A stretch of 64,000 nucleotides of DNA from Spirochaetaceae bacterium UBA1306 (GCA_002307245.1 DBTW01000107.1:1-64000); one strand, 5' to 3'. Numbered from the stretch's first letter, positions 10,513 through 20,044 are shown. Program-made: numbers and translations. The notes: generated from the sequence alone by a model not told the origin.

Positions 10513-11604
10513 ATGCCCTTCGATAGTCTCAAGCTATCCACGTTCCGCAATCTCGCGGATACGGAAGTCTGTATAGCGGCGGATAGGGTGTTCTTGATCG
10601 GCGAGAACGGTCAAGGAAAGACTAATTTCCTCGAGGCATTATACTACCTCTCTTACGGGTCGTCTTTTCGGGGTTCTGTGGATGCCGAAGCGGCTAAGCG
10701 CGGGTCTTCGTCCTTTTCGCTTGGCGGGAAGATTCGAGCCTCCGCTCCCGACCTTCCATCGGACGACATACGCGTTTCATGGGAGGGAAAGACCAAAGAA
10801 ATTCGCTTGAATGGGAAGCCGGTTCATGACAGGAAGGAACTCGTCGAGCGAAATCCCGCCGTCGTCTTTTGCCACGAGGATTATGGTTTCGCCGCCGGAG
10901 AGCCCGAGCGAAGGCGCTTCTTCTTCGATCAATCCGCGGGTCTGGTTTCCGCTGGTTATATAGACCTGCTGCGCGAATACAAACGAGTTCTCCGACAGAG
11001 GAATGCCGCCCTGAAGGGCCAGCGCCCACGGGAGGAAGTCCTAGAGCTGATAGATCTTCAGCTAGCGGAGAAAGGACTTGCCCTGATGCGAGAGAGGACG
11101 CTCCTACAGGCCGAATTCGACTCCCGCTTCGCCCTGCGATACGAGGGTGTGTCGCTATTGGGGGACGAGGTTCGCATACGCTACAAGCCTAACTGGCAGG
11201 TTGAGCTCGATATCGAGAGCATAGCCACTAGACTGGCGCAGAGGCGCGCCGAGGAGATCGCGCTCGGCACTAGCCTTTCGGGTCCTCATCGCGATCGTTG
11301 GTCTTTCGTCAGCTGCGGCCGAGATTTCGCGGCCACCGCCTCGACGGGCCAGCTTCGCCTACTATCCCTGACGCTCCGGATGGTTCAGGCTGAGTACTAT
11401 ACAGCGGCGGTTGGGCGCCTTCCCGTCCTCCTCCTGGACGACGTTCTCCTCGAGTTGGATCGAGCTAAGCGTATGCGTTTCCTCGAGCTTCTGCCCCGCG
11501 CCGCCCAGGCGTTTTTTACTTTCCTGCCCGGCGAAAGCTGGGAGGAGTACAGAACGGGGGCTACCCTGACCTACGAGGTACATGATGGGCGATTCGAGGA
11601 TTAA
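10513..11604 (+). CDS. recF: DNA replication and repair protein RecF
   Basis: A 363-residue SMC-like ATPase that helps load RecA at gaps. Walker A is GENGQGKTNFLEALYYLS, the ABC-type signature is in STGQLRLLSLTLRMVQ, and Walker B is PVLLLDDVLLELD. GGGAGAAAG precedes ATG 10513. It lies 42 bp after dnaN and overlaps the start of the next gene by 23 bp, so the two are translationally linked. Confidence 0.96.
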   Translation: MPFDSLKLSTFRNLADTEVCIAADRVFLIGENGQGKTNFLEALYYLSYGSSFRGSVDAEAAKRGSSSFSLGGKIRASAPDLPSDDIRVSWEGKTKEIRLNGKPVHDRKELVERNPAVVFCHEDYGFAAGEPERRRFFFDQSAGLVSAGYIDLLREYKRVLRQRNAALKGQRPREEVLELIDLQLAEKGLALMRERTLLQAEFDSRFALRYEGVSLLGDEVRIRYKPNWQVELDIESIATRLAQRRAEEIALGTSLSGPHRDRWSFVSCGRDFAATASTGQLRLLSLTLRMVQAEYYTAAVGRLPVLLLDDVLLELDRAKRMRFLELLPRAAQAFFTFLPGESWEEYRTGATLTYEVHDGRFED

Positions 11605-12082
11605 GGATGTCTCTGCTCTCTTATCCTCTTTTTTCAACGAGGATAAGCTTCGGCGCGGCGAACGCTTCAGCGATTTCTTCTCGTCCTGGTCAGAGATCGT
11701 CGGGGACAGGTTAGCCGCCCATTCTCGCGTAGCGGACGTAGATAAAGGCTTCCTAGTCGTCGAAGCCGAGCATCCGGGATGGATACAGCTGCTTCAGCTA
11801 CGCCAATCGGGAATCCTGGAGGACGCTGCCCGCCGTTTCCCCGAGTTGGGCCTAAGGGGCATCGTATTCCGTCTTTCCGGCCAGGGAGGGAGCTCCCGCC
11901 TTGGAGTTCGGCCGGCGACGGCGCCCGAGGAGCCGGAACCAAGTCCTGAGAGCCTAGCAGCAGACGAGGCCGAGCGAGCTTCGGTGGAGGGCTCCTCGAG
12001 GGTCGCACTCGACGCGATTGCCGATCCGGAGTTCAAGAAGCTTCTTACGGGGCTCAAGGACACGATGCTGGGGAAAGAATGA
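11582..12082 (+). CDS. DciA-like protein (DUF721)
   Basis: A 166-residue protein with an N-terminal DUF721 core (about residues 1-100: FSDFFSSWSEIVGDRLAAHS, then GFLVVEAEHPGWIQLLQL). This is the family of DciA, which assists loading of the replicative helicase DnaB in bacteria lacking DnaC/DnaI. The C-terminal part is acidic and probably disordered. The start is ATG 11582 or 11585, with GAGGT inside the recF end. Its place after recF fits the family's frequent genome context. Function is inferred from family and position. Confidence 0.8.
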   Translation: MMGDSRIKDVSALLSSFFNEDKLRRGERFSDFFSSWSEIVGDRLAAHSRVADVDKGFLVVEAEHPGWIQLLQLRQSGILEDAARRFPELGLRGIVFRLSGQGGSSRLGVRPATAPEEPEPSPESLAADEAERASVEGSSRVALDAIADPEFKKLLTGLKDTMLGKE

Positions 12083-12116
12083 GGCCCTTCGGTCGTTTCT
12101 CACGATGCGAGCCGCA

Positions 12117-12145
12117 TTGACGAAGGTGGCGGAAATAATTATACT
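12117..12145 (+). promoter_or_regulatory. Promoter of the rpmH operon
   Basis: TTGACG (12117-12122), a 17-base spacer, and TATACT (12140-12145): a near-consensus sigma-70 promoter in the 158-bp gap after dciA. The transcript would start about 90 bases before rpmH. Confidence 0.8.
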
Positions 12146-12240
12146 GTCCAGACCTAGCCGTCGAATCGATCGGCGCGTCGCCGCCCGCAAGCCGGCACCG
12201 CGCGGCCGCCGTCGCCCATATGACTTAAGGAGCCTGAACC

Positions 12241-12396
12241 ATGAAACGAACCTACCAGCCCAGCAAGGTCCGCCGAACCCGTAAATTCGGTTTTCGCGCT
12301 CGCATGAAGACGAAGGGCGGCCGCTTGGTCCTCAAGAGGCGCAGAGCGAAGGGGCGGCTTCATTTGACCGCTTCCGACGAGAAGAAGCCCTACTGA
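12241..12396 (+). CDS. rpmH: 50S ribosomal protein L34
   Basis: A short gene of 51 residues beginning [19 protein letters not shown] and ending [10 protein letters not shown], a complete and typical L34 with a basic core ([19 protein letters not shown]). AAGGAG lies 9 bases upstream. It is first in the conserved rpmH-rnpA-yidD-yidC-jag operon near the origin. Confidence 0.97.
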   Translation: MKRTYQPSKVRRTRKFGFRARMKTKGGRLVLKRRRAKGRLHLTASDEKKPY

Positions 12397-12424
12397 TTCT
12401 GTCCCTCGGGGTAGAGGTCGCAAT

Positions 12425-12769
12425 ATCCCCGGGCAAGGGTTTTCCAAGGCGGATCGGGTTCGCCGGCGGACCGAGATCGAGTCGATCTTCTCTCGCGGAA
12501 CTCGATTCTCTTGTAAGGGCATGCGTATCCACGTCGTGCCTAATTCGCTTTCATCCACAAGGGCGGTCTTCGTGCCCGTCCGGTCATATCCGAGCGCGGT
12601 CGCCAGGAATCGGGCTCGGCGGGTCGTACGGGAATGCTGGCGCCTTGAAAAGGGGCGGCTGGCACCCGGTCACGATGTCGCCGTCGTCCTCTATCCTGGC
12701 TACGACCTCTACCTCGAGAGGAAGGCTCAGTTGGAGAGACTCCTGCGGCAAGCCGGGCTCTTTACGTGA
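12425..12769 (+). CDS. rnpA: Ribonuclease P protein component, probably starting at ATC
   Basis: RnpA, the protein that assists the RNase P ribozyme in trimming tRNA 5' ends. The signature AVARNRARRVVRECWR (RNR motif) is clear, and the N-terminal block ADRVRRRTEIESIFSRGTRF is also encoded in frame. No ATG, GTG or TTG occurs in this frame between the stop at 12365 and ATG 12521, which would cut away the conserved first third. GAGGT at 12414-12418 lies 6 bases before ATC 12425, giving 114 residues, the normal RnpA length. I therefore propose ATC as the initiation codon. It ends 6 bases before yidD. Confidence 0.85.
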   Translation: MPGQGFSKADRVRRRTEIESIFSRGTRFSCKGMRIHVVPNSLSSTRAVFVPVRSYPSAVARNRARRVVRECWRLEKGRLAPGHDVAVVLYPGYDLYLERKAQLERLLRQAGLFT

Positions 12770-12775
12770 AAGCCG

Positions 12776-12997
12776 ATGAAGCGGATCCTTGTGTTACCGT
12801 TCATCCTCCTCGTCACCCTGTACAGAAGAATCATCTCTCCGCTCAAGCCGCCAAGCTGCCGGTTCTATCCGACTTGCTCGGCCTATGCGCTAGAGGCTTT
12901 GCAAAAGTACGGACCGCTCAAAGGCGGCGGATTAGCGATAAGACGGATCTTGCGTTGCCATCCATTGAACCCGGGAGGCTTTGACCCAGTACCATGA
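12776..12997 (+). CDS. yidD: Membrane protein insertion efficiency factor YidD
   Basis: A 73-residue YidD, a small membrane-associated helper of YidC-dependent insertion. It shows the hydrophobic N-terminus [19 protein letters not shown] and the hallmark [17 protein letters not shown], then [14 protein letters not shown]. It sits between rnpA (6 bp gap) and yidC (ATGA overlap), its usual location. Confidence 0.96.
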   Translation: MKRILVLPFILLVTLYRRIISPLKPPSCRFYPTCSAYALEALQKYGPLKGGGLAIRRILRCHPLNPGGFDPVP

Positions 12998-14907
12998 GTA
13001 TGCTAGACAACAACCAATCAAGCGGAGACAGCAAAAGGACCCTAATCGCGGTCGTGTTATCCGTAGTCGTCATTACGGCGGGCTTCCTTCTCCAGGCCCT
13101 TTTATTCCCTGCCGCTCCTGCCCCGGCGCAAACCACTCAACAGACATCCCCCTCGTCGACCACCGTCGCGACTCCGGCCGCGAGCGCAGCGCCTCAAGGC
13201 GGTTCGGCCCTGGTTCCTGCGGCCAGCGCTGCTGCGGTCGCCACGGCGAGCCAGTCGGCGGAGAGCGCCCCCTTGGCGGAGCGCAAGTACACGATTTCGA
13301 CGGACCTGCTCGAAGCGACCTTCACGAATAAAGGCGGGGACCTAATCTCTCTTAAGCTCAAGAAGCATGCCGACAAGGACGGCGCCGTCGATCTCATCAT
13401 CCCGAAGGCCGACGGGTCCGGCGGCCTGTCCTTTGCTTTCGGCGGTGCCGGCGCGACCCCCGTGACGGACCTCATGAACGGGATGCTCCTCGACAGCAAG
13501 ACCATCGCCTTCACTAGGACCTATCTGGCGAACGTGCCCGGTAAAGATGCACCCGTGCCCTTCACCTTGAGGAAGACCTACACTTTCCGCGACGGCGATT
13601 ATATGTTCGGCTTCGCCGTAGGCCTCGAGAATTCGGTGAACGAAGTCCTACCCCTTGATTCTTCGGGCTTCGCGTATTCCGTCTCGCTCGGGCCGCAGAT
13701 CGGCCCGAGGCTCACGATGAAGTCCGGCAGCAGCGGTAGCGACTACCGTAAGTACGTGAAGTACGTCGGCGGAAAGAAGAAAGAAGATCACCCCAAGGCC
13801 GGCACGGCCTTGACGCTCAAGGACCAGCCTTCCTGGGTCGGGATCGCGGGCAAATACTTCTCGCTCTTGGCCGCGCCCGAGCTCACGTCGTTCACGACGA
13901 CCTTGGCCACCAATCAGGATCCGACGCTTTTCCAGACCGATTCTATCACCATCTCGAGGCCGGCGATCAAGGCCAGCAAGCAGACGGATGCCTACTACTT
14001 CTACTTCGGCCCCAAGACGAACGCCGAGCTCGCCAAGTATGACTACGCTGACAAGAACGCCTTCCAGCGCTCCGGCCTCAACCTCGAGCGGGCCGCCGAC
14101 ACGTCGGGCATCCTGAGCTGGCTCGAGTGGCTGATGAAGAAGGCCCTCAACATGTTCTACTGGATGATCCCCAACTATGGAGTCGCGATCGTCCTGGTCA
14201 CCATCCTCGTGAAGGCTTTGCTCTTCCCGCTCACCAAGAACGGGTCGATCGCCTCGGCTCGCATGCAGGAGCTCCAGCCGAAGATGAAGGAGCTTCAGGA
14301 CAAGCACAAGTCGAATCCACAGAAGCTCAATCAGGAGATGGCGGAGTTCTACAAGAAGGAAGGCTATAACCCTATGTCGGGCTGCCTTCCCCTCCTCATA
14401 CAGTTTCCCATCTTCATCGCTATGTACAACCTCTTCAACAATCACTTCGACCTGCGCGGCGCCATGTTCATCCCCGGGTGGATACCCGACCTGTCGCAGC
14501 CCGAGGCGATCTTCCGCTTCGCCGAGATCAACCTCCTGATCGTCAAGATCGACGCTATTCGTGCCCTGCCGATCATCTATCTCGTCAGCCAGCTGCTATA
14601 CGGGAAGTACACATCGGCGCAGACGGCGGGCGGTCAGAACGCCATGCAGATGAAGATGATGATGTACTGGATGCCGGTAATCTTCTTTTTCATCTTGTAC
14701 AATACGCCCTCAGGCCTCCTCGTGTACTGGATCATCTCGAACGTCCTCTCCATCGGCCAGCAGATGGTCATCAACGACCTCCTGAAGAAGCGGAAGATCG
14801 CCCTCGAGGTAGCTTCTCCCTCTCCGGTCATCGCGCCCGGTAAAAAGCCCAATAAAGGGACGATTAAAGGCTCCGGGAAAGGCTCGTCGAAGGGAAAGAG
14901 GAAGTAA
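12994..14907 (+). CDS. yidC: Membrane protein insertase YidC
   Basis: A 637-residue YidC of the Gram-negative type. It has an N-terminal membrane segment (about residues 15-38), an Ala/Pro/Thr linker, a large periplasmic beta domain (about 95-370), then the insertase core with conserved stretches [19 protein letters not shown] and [20 protein letters not shown]. The C-terminal tail is rich in Lys and Gly, as in YidC forms that contact ribosomes. It starts inside the yidD stop (ATGA). It inserts inner-membrane proteins with or without SecYEG. Confidence 0.97.
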   Translation: MSMLDNNQSSGDSKRTLIAVVLSVVVITAGFLLQALLFPAAPAPAQTTQQTSPSSTTVATPAASAAPQGGSALVPAASAAAVATASQSAESAPLAERKYTISTDLLEATFTNKGGDLISLKLKKHADKDGAVDLIIPKADGSGGLSFAFGGAGATPVTDLMNGMLLDSKTIAFTRTYLANVPGKDAPVPFTLRKTYTFRDGDYMFGFAVGLENSVNEVLPLDSSGFAYSVSLGPQIGPRLTMKSGSSGSDYRKYVKYVGGKKKEDHPKAGTALTLKDQPSWVGIAGKYFSLLAAPELTSFTTTLATNQDPTLFQTDSITISRPAIKASKQTDAYYFYFGPKTNAELAKYDYADKNAFQRSGLNLERAADTSGILSWLEWLMKKALNMFYWMIPNYGVAIVLVTILVKALLFPLTKNGSIASARMQELQPKMKELQDKHKSNPQKLNQEMAEFYKKEGYNPMSGCLPLLIQFPIFIAMYNLFNNHFDLRGAMFIPGWIPDLSQPEAIFRFAEINLLIVKIDAIRALPIIYLVSQLLYGKYTSAQTAGGQNAMQMKMMMYWMPVIFFFILYNTPSGLLVYWIISNVLSIGQQMVINDLLKKRKIALEVASPSPVIAPGKKPNKGTIKGSGKGSSKGKRK

Positions 14908-14936
14908 TCGAACATTTCTCTCTTAGGAGTAAAGAT

Positions 14937-15608
14937 ATGGTCTATGAATTCGAGGGACGTTCCGAGAAGGAGGCGATCGACGCCGCGGCCGACGAGCTCG
15001 GCCTCGAGCGCGACGGCTTCGACGTGGAGATCCTGGAATCCCAGACGGGCAGCATCTTCAAGAAGGGCAAGGTTCGGATTCGAGTGCATACTCGCGACGA
15101 GGCCCCCGCGCCAGCCAGGCGCGAGCCCGTCGGGAACCCCCTCCCGGCCGACGAGTTCGAAGCGAAGGTGCTCGAGTTTACGAAAAAGATGATCGAGGGC
15201 ATGGGATACGCCTGTGAGGTCGCCGTCCTGTTCCGCGAGGAGAAGAAGCTCGGCGTGAGGATCGACAGCGAGCACGCGTCGATCATCATCGGCAAGAAGG
15301 GGAAGAACCTCGACTCCCTACAGGTCCTCGTGAACGTATACGCGGGGCGCTTGGGGCGCGAGGATACGAGGGTGATCCTCGATTCCGAGAATTACCGAAT
15401 CCGGCGCGAAGAGGCCCTCGTCCGCCTCGCCTATGAAACCGGCGAGCAGGTCAGGCGGACCCGGCAGTCCGTTCTCCTCGAGCCCATGAATCCCTTCGAG
15501 CGCAGGATCATCCATACGACCCTCAACGACATCGTCGATATCGAGACGAAGAGCGAAGGCGAGGGACTCTATAAACAGGTTAGGGTGACCTTCCGCGGGA
15601 AGCCTTGA
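14937..15608 (+). CDS. jag: RNA-binding protein Jag/KhpB
   Basis: A 223-residue protein with the three usual parts: Jag-N domain (about 1-55, YEFEGRSEKEAIDAAADELG), a KH domain with the IIGKKGKNLDSLQ loop (about 118-150), and an R3H domain (about 160-220, EPMNPFERRIIHTTL). AGGAG precedes ATG 14937. It binds RNA, often with KhpA, and affects cell elongation in Gram-positives. It is last in the rpmH operon. Its 3' end overlaps the convergent ycaQ-like gene by 29 bp. Confidence 0.95.
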   Translation: MVYEFEGRSEKEAIDAAADELGLERDGFDVEILESQTGSIFKKGKVRIRVHTRDEAPAPARREPVGNPLPADEFEAKVLEFTKKMIEGMGYACEVAVLFREEKKLGVRIDSEHASIIIGKKGKNLDSLQVLVNVYAGRLGREDTRVILDSENYRIRREEALVRLAYETGEQVRRTRQSVLLEPMNPFERRIIHTTLNDIVDIETKSEGEGLYKQVRVTFRGKP

Positions 15609-16851
15609 TCCTTTTCGAGGCCCTCGGGATGGCCGCGCGCAGAGAGCGCTCCAAGCGGCCGTCCGAGGACTCGAAGGCCTGCAGCTCGATCGTCGCCGCC
15701 CCGTTGAAGGCGGCGAAGGCGCCGATGGCCTCGGCGGCGATACGCGAGTATTCCGCCGAGCCGACCCGCCGTCCTCCCGCGTCTGTGGGCGGAGCGTCGA
15801 GGTAGAGGCGTCGCAGGACCAGGCGGCCGTCCCGCCTGTCGGCCTTCGCATCGAGCAGGCCGGCGATAGCCGGGCCCGCCCCGAGTCCGACGAAGAGTAG
15901 CGGTAACCCGAAATACCCGAACGTACGCTTCGATGCGGGCAGGTAGCACTCGAGCTGGTAGGCGCGGCCGAAAAGCCTCGCCGTGCGCTTCCTATCAATG
16001 ATGAGCGGGTCGAAGGGCGACAGGACGAAGGCTCGTGCCTCTGCTGCCCGCCTTCTCCGGCGTCCGATCGCGCTCGCCGCCGCGTAGTAGTCCCGAGAAT
16101 CGCCCGCGATCCTCATCCGCGCCAAGCGGCCGTCCTCGACGCGCCCTGCGAGCTCGTCCGAGATTCCCCCCAAGCCGTCTTTTCGCATATAGGCAATATC
16201 CGAGGCAGCGAAGATGCCGAGGGACTCCGAGGCTCGGTCGATGTAATGAGCGGCCATTTCCTTAGTTGTCGGCGGTCGGAGGTCCAGGCCCGCGGGAAGG
16301 GCGCGTTCCGGTAGGTCGTAGACTTTCTGGAAGCCGCGGCGGCCGAGCGAGACGAGTTCTCCCGCTTGGAAGAGGTATTCGAGCGCCCTTTTCGCTGGCT
16401 TCCAGTCCCACCAGCCCCCAGGGCCACGCTTGCCCTCGAAGTCCTGGGCTCGCATCGGGCCTTCGGCTCGTATCGTATCGCGAACAATCGCCACGGTCCG
16501 GGGATCGGCATCGAACCATTCGTGGCCCTGAGAGCGGATGCGTTCCATTCTTGGTATGCAGAATCGATATTCTTCGATAGGCAGATATGCCGCGGCGTGG
16601 GTCCAGTACTCGATGATTAGCCTGGGCTCCCCCTCGAGCTCGGGCAGATGAGCGGCTTGGTAGAGCGCGTTCCTGGTCCAGAGCGCATGATGATGCGCTC
16701 GCTCCACGACGCTGATCGTGTCGATCTGTACCGCGCCGAGGCGTCGTAGGGCCGCGAGGGTTTGATTGGCGCCGCCCGCCTCGAAGGCTCCGAGGCCGGA
16801 GGCTTCCGTCGCGATGGCGCTTGCCGCGGAAGGCTCGATGGATGTTTCCAT
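15580..16851 (-). CDS. AlkX/YcaQ-family winged-helix DNA glycosylase
   Basis: A 423-residue protein of the HTH_42 family, whose characterised members (E. coli YcaQ, Streptomyces AlkZ) unhook interstrand crosslinks or remove bulky alkyl adducts. The catalytic QxD motif is present in GAVQIDTISVVERAHHHALWTR. Further conserved blocks are EYWTHAAAYLPIEEYRF and LSPFDPLIIDRKRTARLFG. The length is normal. It is convergent with jag and divergent from the DUF1646 gene. Activity on DNA is inferred from family and motif. Confidence 0.87.
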   Translation of the reverse strand: METSIEPSAASAIATEASGLGAFEAGGANQTLAALRRLGAVQIDTISVVERAHHHALWTRNALYQAAHLPELEGEPRLIIEYWTHAAAYLPIEEYRFCIPRMERIRSQGHEWFDADPRTVAIVRDTIRAEGPMRAQDFEGKRGPGGWWDWKPAKRALEYLFQAGELVSLGRRGFQKVYDLPERALPAGLDLRPPTTKEMAAHYIDRASESLGIFAASDIAYMRKDGLGGISDELAGRVEDGRLARMRIAGDSRDYYAAASAIGRRRRRAAEARAFVLSPFDPLIIDRKRTARLFGRAYQLECYLPASKRTFGYFGLPLLFVGLGAGPAIAGLLDAKADRRDGRLVLRRLYLDAPPTDAGGRRVGSAEYSRIAAEAIGAFAAFNGAATIELQAFESSDGRLERSLRAAIPRASKRIKASRGRSP

Positions 16852-17000
16852 GCTAAACGAATGTATAGCCTTCGAAAAGCCGATGCAATACGGAAACGTC
16901 GCTTTTATAGGGCTGTCGGTGGCTTCCTGGCCTGGAAAGGAGTGTATAGAATATTCCTAAATCGAGCGCTCGAGAGGGCGAGAACCAAGGAGACAAGACC

Positions 17001-18038
17001 GTGCTGACGATCGTCGCGCTATTCGCAATCCTGATCCTGGTGCTTTTCCTTCCCTTCCTCGTGAAGAAGGTCGAGGAGAATCTCGAGATATTCCTGTTTA
17101 CGATGGGCCTTCTCGCTGTGACCGCGAGCGCGCAGTGGGCCTGGCCCTTGGTGTTCGAGGGGCTCGTCGAGCCGATCAAGATAACCTTGGCCGTCCTCAT
17201 CGCCGGGCTGCTGTTCAAATTTCTGCGCCCTGCCGCGCGGAAGGCGGTCGGGGCCGCGGTCTCGGCGATCGGTATAAAGGCCTTCGCCTTCGCGATCGTC
17301 GTGCTTCTCGGCTTTGTATCGAGCGTCGTTACGGCCATCATCTCCGCCCTCCTCCTCGTGGAGGTGATCGATTGCATGAAGCTCGATCGGGAGGACGAGA
17401 TCAAGCTCGTCGTCGTCGCCTGTTTCGCTATCGGCATGGGCGCCGTGCTCACGCCGCTCGGCGAGCCGCTCGCCACGATCGTCATATCGAAGCTGAAGGG
17501 CGAGCCGTATCACGCGTCGTTCTGGTTCCTCTTCGAGGAATTCTGGCACTACGTCGTGCCCGGCGTCCTCGCTTTCGGCGTCCTCGCCGCCGTGATCGTC
17601 AAGAAGGGCCCGGAAGGCGACACTCTCAGCGAGGACCGCGCCGAGGGCATCCCCGACATACTCCTCCGGACCGCGAAGACCTATCTCTTCGTCATGGCCC
17701 TGGTCTTCCTCGGGACAGGCTTCAAGCCCATCATCGACGCCTATATTTCCAAGCTGCCGCCCGAGGGACTATTCTGGATCAATAGCATCTCGGCGATCCT
17801 GGATAACGCCACCCTGGCCGCAGCCGAAGTCGGGCCTTCAATGAGCGAGAGCCAGCTGGCCTATGCCCTCCTTGGGCTGATCATCGCCGGCGGCATGCTC
17901 ATACCCGGGAACATCCCGAACATAATCGCGGCTGGTAAGTTGAGGATCAAGAGCAAGGAGTGGATCCGGGTCGGCGTACCCCTCGGGGCCGCCGCGATGG
18001 TCATCTACTTCGCGGCCATGCTGGCGTTCGGCGCCTGA
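17001..18038 (+). CDS. DUF1646 family membrane transporter
   Basis: A 345-residue, very hydrophobic protein with about ten membrane segments. Motif-like stretches GAVLTPLGEPLATIVISKLKG and NSISAILDNATLAAAEVGP recall the ion-transporter superfamily that includes NhaD and ArsB, and the overall pattern fits DUF1646, thought to be cation transporters. It starts at GTG 17001 with AAGGAG upstream. The following DinB-like gene is 19 bp away, so they are probably co-transcribed. The substrate is unknown. Confidence 0.75.
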   Translation: MLTIVALFAILILVLFLPFLVKKVEENLEIFLFTMGLLAVTASAQWAWPLVFEGLVEPIKITLAVLIAGLLFKFLRPAARKAVGAAVSAIGIKAFAFAIVVLLGFVSSVVTAIISALLLVEVIDCMKLDREDEIKLVVVACFAIGMGAVLTPLGEPLATIVISKLKGEPYHASFWFLFEEFWHYVVPGVLAFGVLAAVIVKKGPEGDTLSEDRAEGIPDILLRTAKTYLFVMALVFLGTGFKPIIDAYISKLPPEGLFWINSISAILDNATLAAAEVGPSMSESQLAYALLGLIIAGGMLIPGNIPNIIAAGKLRIKSKEWIRVGVPLGAAAMVIYFAAMLAFGA

Positions 18039-18057
18039 CGCGCCCGATGGAGGTCTC

Positions 18058-18564
18058 GTGCCAGCCCTATCTCATAAAGACAAACTGAAGCTCCTCTCCG
18101 CGCTCGAGTCGGGCTACGCGAACACGGAGGAGCTGCTCGAGGGCGTTACCGACGAGGAGCTCCTCTACGTACCGCCCGTCCGGGACGCCTGGTGCATCAA
18201 CGACTTTCTAGTGCATTTCCTCGACGCGGACATCGCGCTGGCCTTCCGCGCGCGGATGGCGATCGCCGAGAGCGGGAAGGTCGTCCCGACCTGGGACGAG
18301 AACGTCTGGCACGACACCCTACACTACGGCGACGAGAAAGGCCTCGTTTGCCTGGCCCTCGCGAAGAGGATCCGGGCCTTCGTGGCCGTGAGCGTCGAGG
18401 CAGTTATGGAGGCCGATTGGTCGAAGTTCTACATCGAGCATCCCACCAAGGGGAGTCTCGACCTCGGGGACATCATCGAAATGCACGACCAGCATGTTGC
18501 CTTCCACTTGCCCCTGATCAGGCGGAACAGGAAGGCTTGGCTAGATAGCAGGCCGGATCTCTAG
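18058..18564 (+). CDS. DinB-fold protein
   Basis: A 168-residue protein with the pattern of the DinB/YfiT four-helix metal-binding superfamily: helix 1 LLSALESGYANTEELLEGVTD, the block DAWCINDFLVHFLDADI with the first His, and the C-terminal EMHDQHVAFHLPLIRR supplying a HxxxH pair. Members include thiol transferases such as bacillithiol or mycothiol S-transferases, but no specific reaction can be claimed. GTG start at 18058. Confidence 0.7.
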   Translation: MPALSHKDKLKLLSALESGYANTEELLEGVTDEELLYVPPVRDAWCINDFLVHFLDADIALAFRARMAIAESGKVVPTWDENVWHDTLHYGDEKGLVCLALAKRIRAFVAVSVEAVMEADWSKFYIEHPTKGSLDLGDIIEMHDQHVAFHLPLIRRNRKAWLDSRPDL

Positions 18565-18575
18565 CAGCGAAGGCC

Positions 18576-19895
18576 CTACTTGGCGCCGTCGGTCAGCGCC
18601 TTCAGCTTTAAGTACTCCGTATTCAGGCGTGCTGTCCTGGCGTTGAGCCTCGCTAGCCTTTGGGCCAGGAGCCGGGCGAGGAAAATCCCGTAGTGAGGGC
18701 TTTCCTTGATCAGGTTTACGAAATCCTGCTTGGATATCTTAATGAGGACGCAGGGTCCCTTGGCGACGACCGTAGCCGAGCGCCTGTTGGAAAGCAAGAA
18801 GGCCATCTCGCCCATGAAGAGGTCGTCCGGCGTCAAGGAAGAGACGAACTTACTCTTGGAGTAGACGTAGAGCGTTCCCGAGACGATGTAATAGAGGAAG
18901 TCGGACTCCTCCCCCTCGGAGCAGACGTATTCCCCGTCCTTGAATAATACTTCCTTCGAGCGCTCGAAGATCTTGGGAATGGCATTGGATTCCGCTTTCC
19001 TGTGGTCCATCTCGAAAGCGACTTCGTTTCCGGACTGGTTGTACGCGAGGTCCCTGACGTAGAGGCTCGCCATCTTCATGCCCATGCCGTGGAGGCCGGG
19101 GGAGTCCGAGGGCGAAGCCAGGCGCGCTTTCCAGTCGAAGCCCTCGCCCTCGTCGCGGATCGTGAAGCGCGACTTCTCCGGCGTGATCGTATACGAGAAA
19201 TACACCTTACGGGCCTTTACGTTGGGATCCTTATTCTTCTCGCGGATGAGGTCCATGATATCGCCATTCTTCTCGAGCCAGGCCGTCTTCTCGTTGTAGT
19301 CTATTCGGCAATTGCCATGCTCGATCGCGTTGATGAGGAGCTCGAGGAGGGCGACGTGGAGTTTCTCCTTCTCGTCGCGACCGATGAGGTTGGAGTTGTA
19401 CAGGTAGTTGGTGATGAGGTTGGTGTAGGTGGTTATATCGAGGGGGTCGTTGTCGATGACGAAGGCGCCCGAGATAGTCTTTAGCAGGTGCTGCTGGATT
19501 CCCCTCTGGAAGAGGATCTGCTTGTTCTGCCGGACGATCCGGAGCAGCCGGGGCAGGTTCGATAGGAATTCCTTCTTGCGAAGCACGGCGATGATGTTGG
19601 CGTCGCGCATGGCCTCGAGGAGCTTCTTGTCGTCCATATTGTCGTGGATGCCGATGATCCCGCCGTAGTGGAGCCAGGGATCCTCCTGGATTTCCTTTAG
19701 TATGCCGAGGCAATCCATGTTCGGGTCCGAGAAGTAGAAGATCTTCATGTCGGGAAGCTCATACTTAAGGAATTCGATCACCTCTGTCCTGTCGGAGAAG
19801 AAGACGGGAATGAGCTCGCCATCGGTGCGGGCGCACTCGAGGCGGATGATCTCGTTCATCTTGGCGTCGCTCGAGACGACGGGGATCTTGCGCAT
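18576..19895 (-). CDS. Receiver-like/HATPase/cNMP-binding regulator
   Basis: A 439-residue soluble protein of unusual layout. Residues 1-125 look like a receiver fold (IFYFSDPNMDCLGILKEIQ after the third strand) but lack clear receiver signature residues. Residues about 150-285 are a GHKL ATPase of the RsbW/anti-sigma kind: ELLINAIEHGN, RDEGEGFDW, GLHGMGMKMAS. Residues about 305-425 are a cyclic-nucleotide-binding domain: GEYVCSEGEESDFLYYIVSG, FMGEMAFLL, RRSATVVAKG. No DNA-binding or phospho-acceptor His domain is seen. It might be a partner-switch kinase tuned by a nucleotide. It is convergent with the DinB gene and stands alone. Confidence 0.8.
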   Translation of the reverse strand: MRKIPVVSSDAKMNEIIRLECARTDGELIPVFFSDRTEVIEFLKYELPDMKIFYFSDPNMDCLGILKEIQEDPWLHYGGIIGIHDNMDDKKLLEAMRDANIIAVLRKKEFLSNLPRLLRIVRQNKQILFQRGIQQHLLKTISGAFVIDNDPLDITTYTNLITNYLYNSNLIGRDEKEKLHVALLELLINAIEHGNCRIDYNEKTAWLEKNGDIMDLIREKNKDPNVKARKVYFSYTITPEKSRFTIRDEGEGFDWKARLASPSDSPGLHGMGMKMASLYVRDLAYNQSGNEVAFEMDHRKAESNAIPKIFERSKEVLFKDGEYVCSEGEESDFLYYIVSGTLYVYSKSKFVSSLTPDDLFMGEMAFLLSNRRSATVVAKGPCVLIKISKQDFVNLIKESPHYGIFLARLLAQRLARLNARTARLNTEYLKLKALTDGAK

Positions 19896-19998
19896 ATATA
19901 CCTCGCGGAAGGCAAATTGGGCTTAGTGGACGCAAGGACCGACAGCCGTGGAGGCTGAGCCGATCCCCCTAGACTTCTCGGCGCTTTCAACGCTCCGA

Positions 19999-20028
19999 TT
20001 GACTTTTTTATGTCTCTATGTCTTTATT
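19999..20028 (+). promoter_or_regulatory. Possible promoter of the tRNA at 20045
   Basis: TTGACT at 19999-20004, then an AT-rich spacer of 18 bases and TTTATT at 20023-20028, shortly before the tRNA. A 4/6 match at -10, so moderate support only. Confidence 0.4.
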
Positions 20029-20044
20029 TAGCCGCTGTTTATTC

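Noticed and set aside
12521..12769. rnpA starting at ATG 12521
   Set aside because: This would remove the conserved N-terminal third of RnpA that is encoded in frame upstream.
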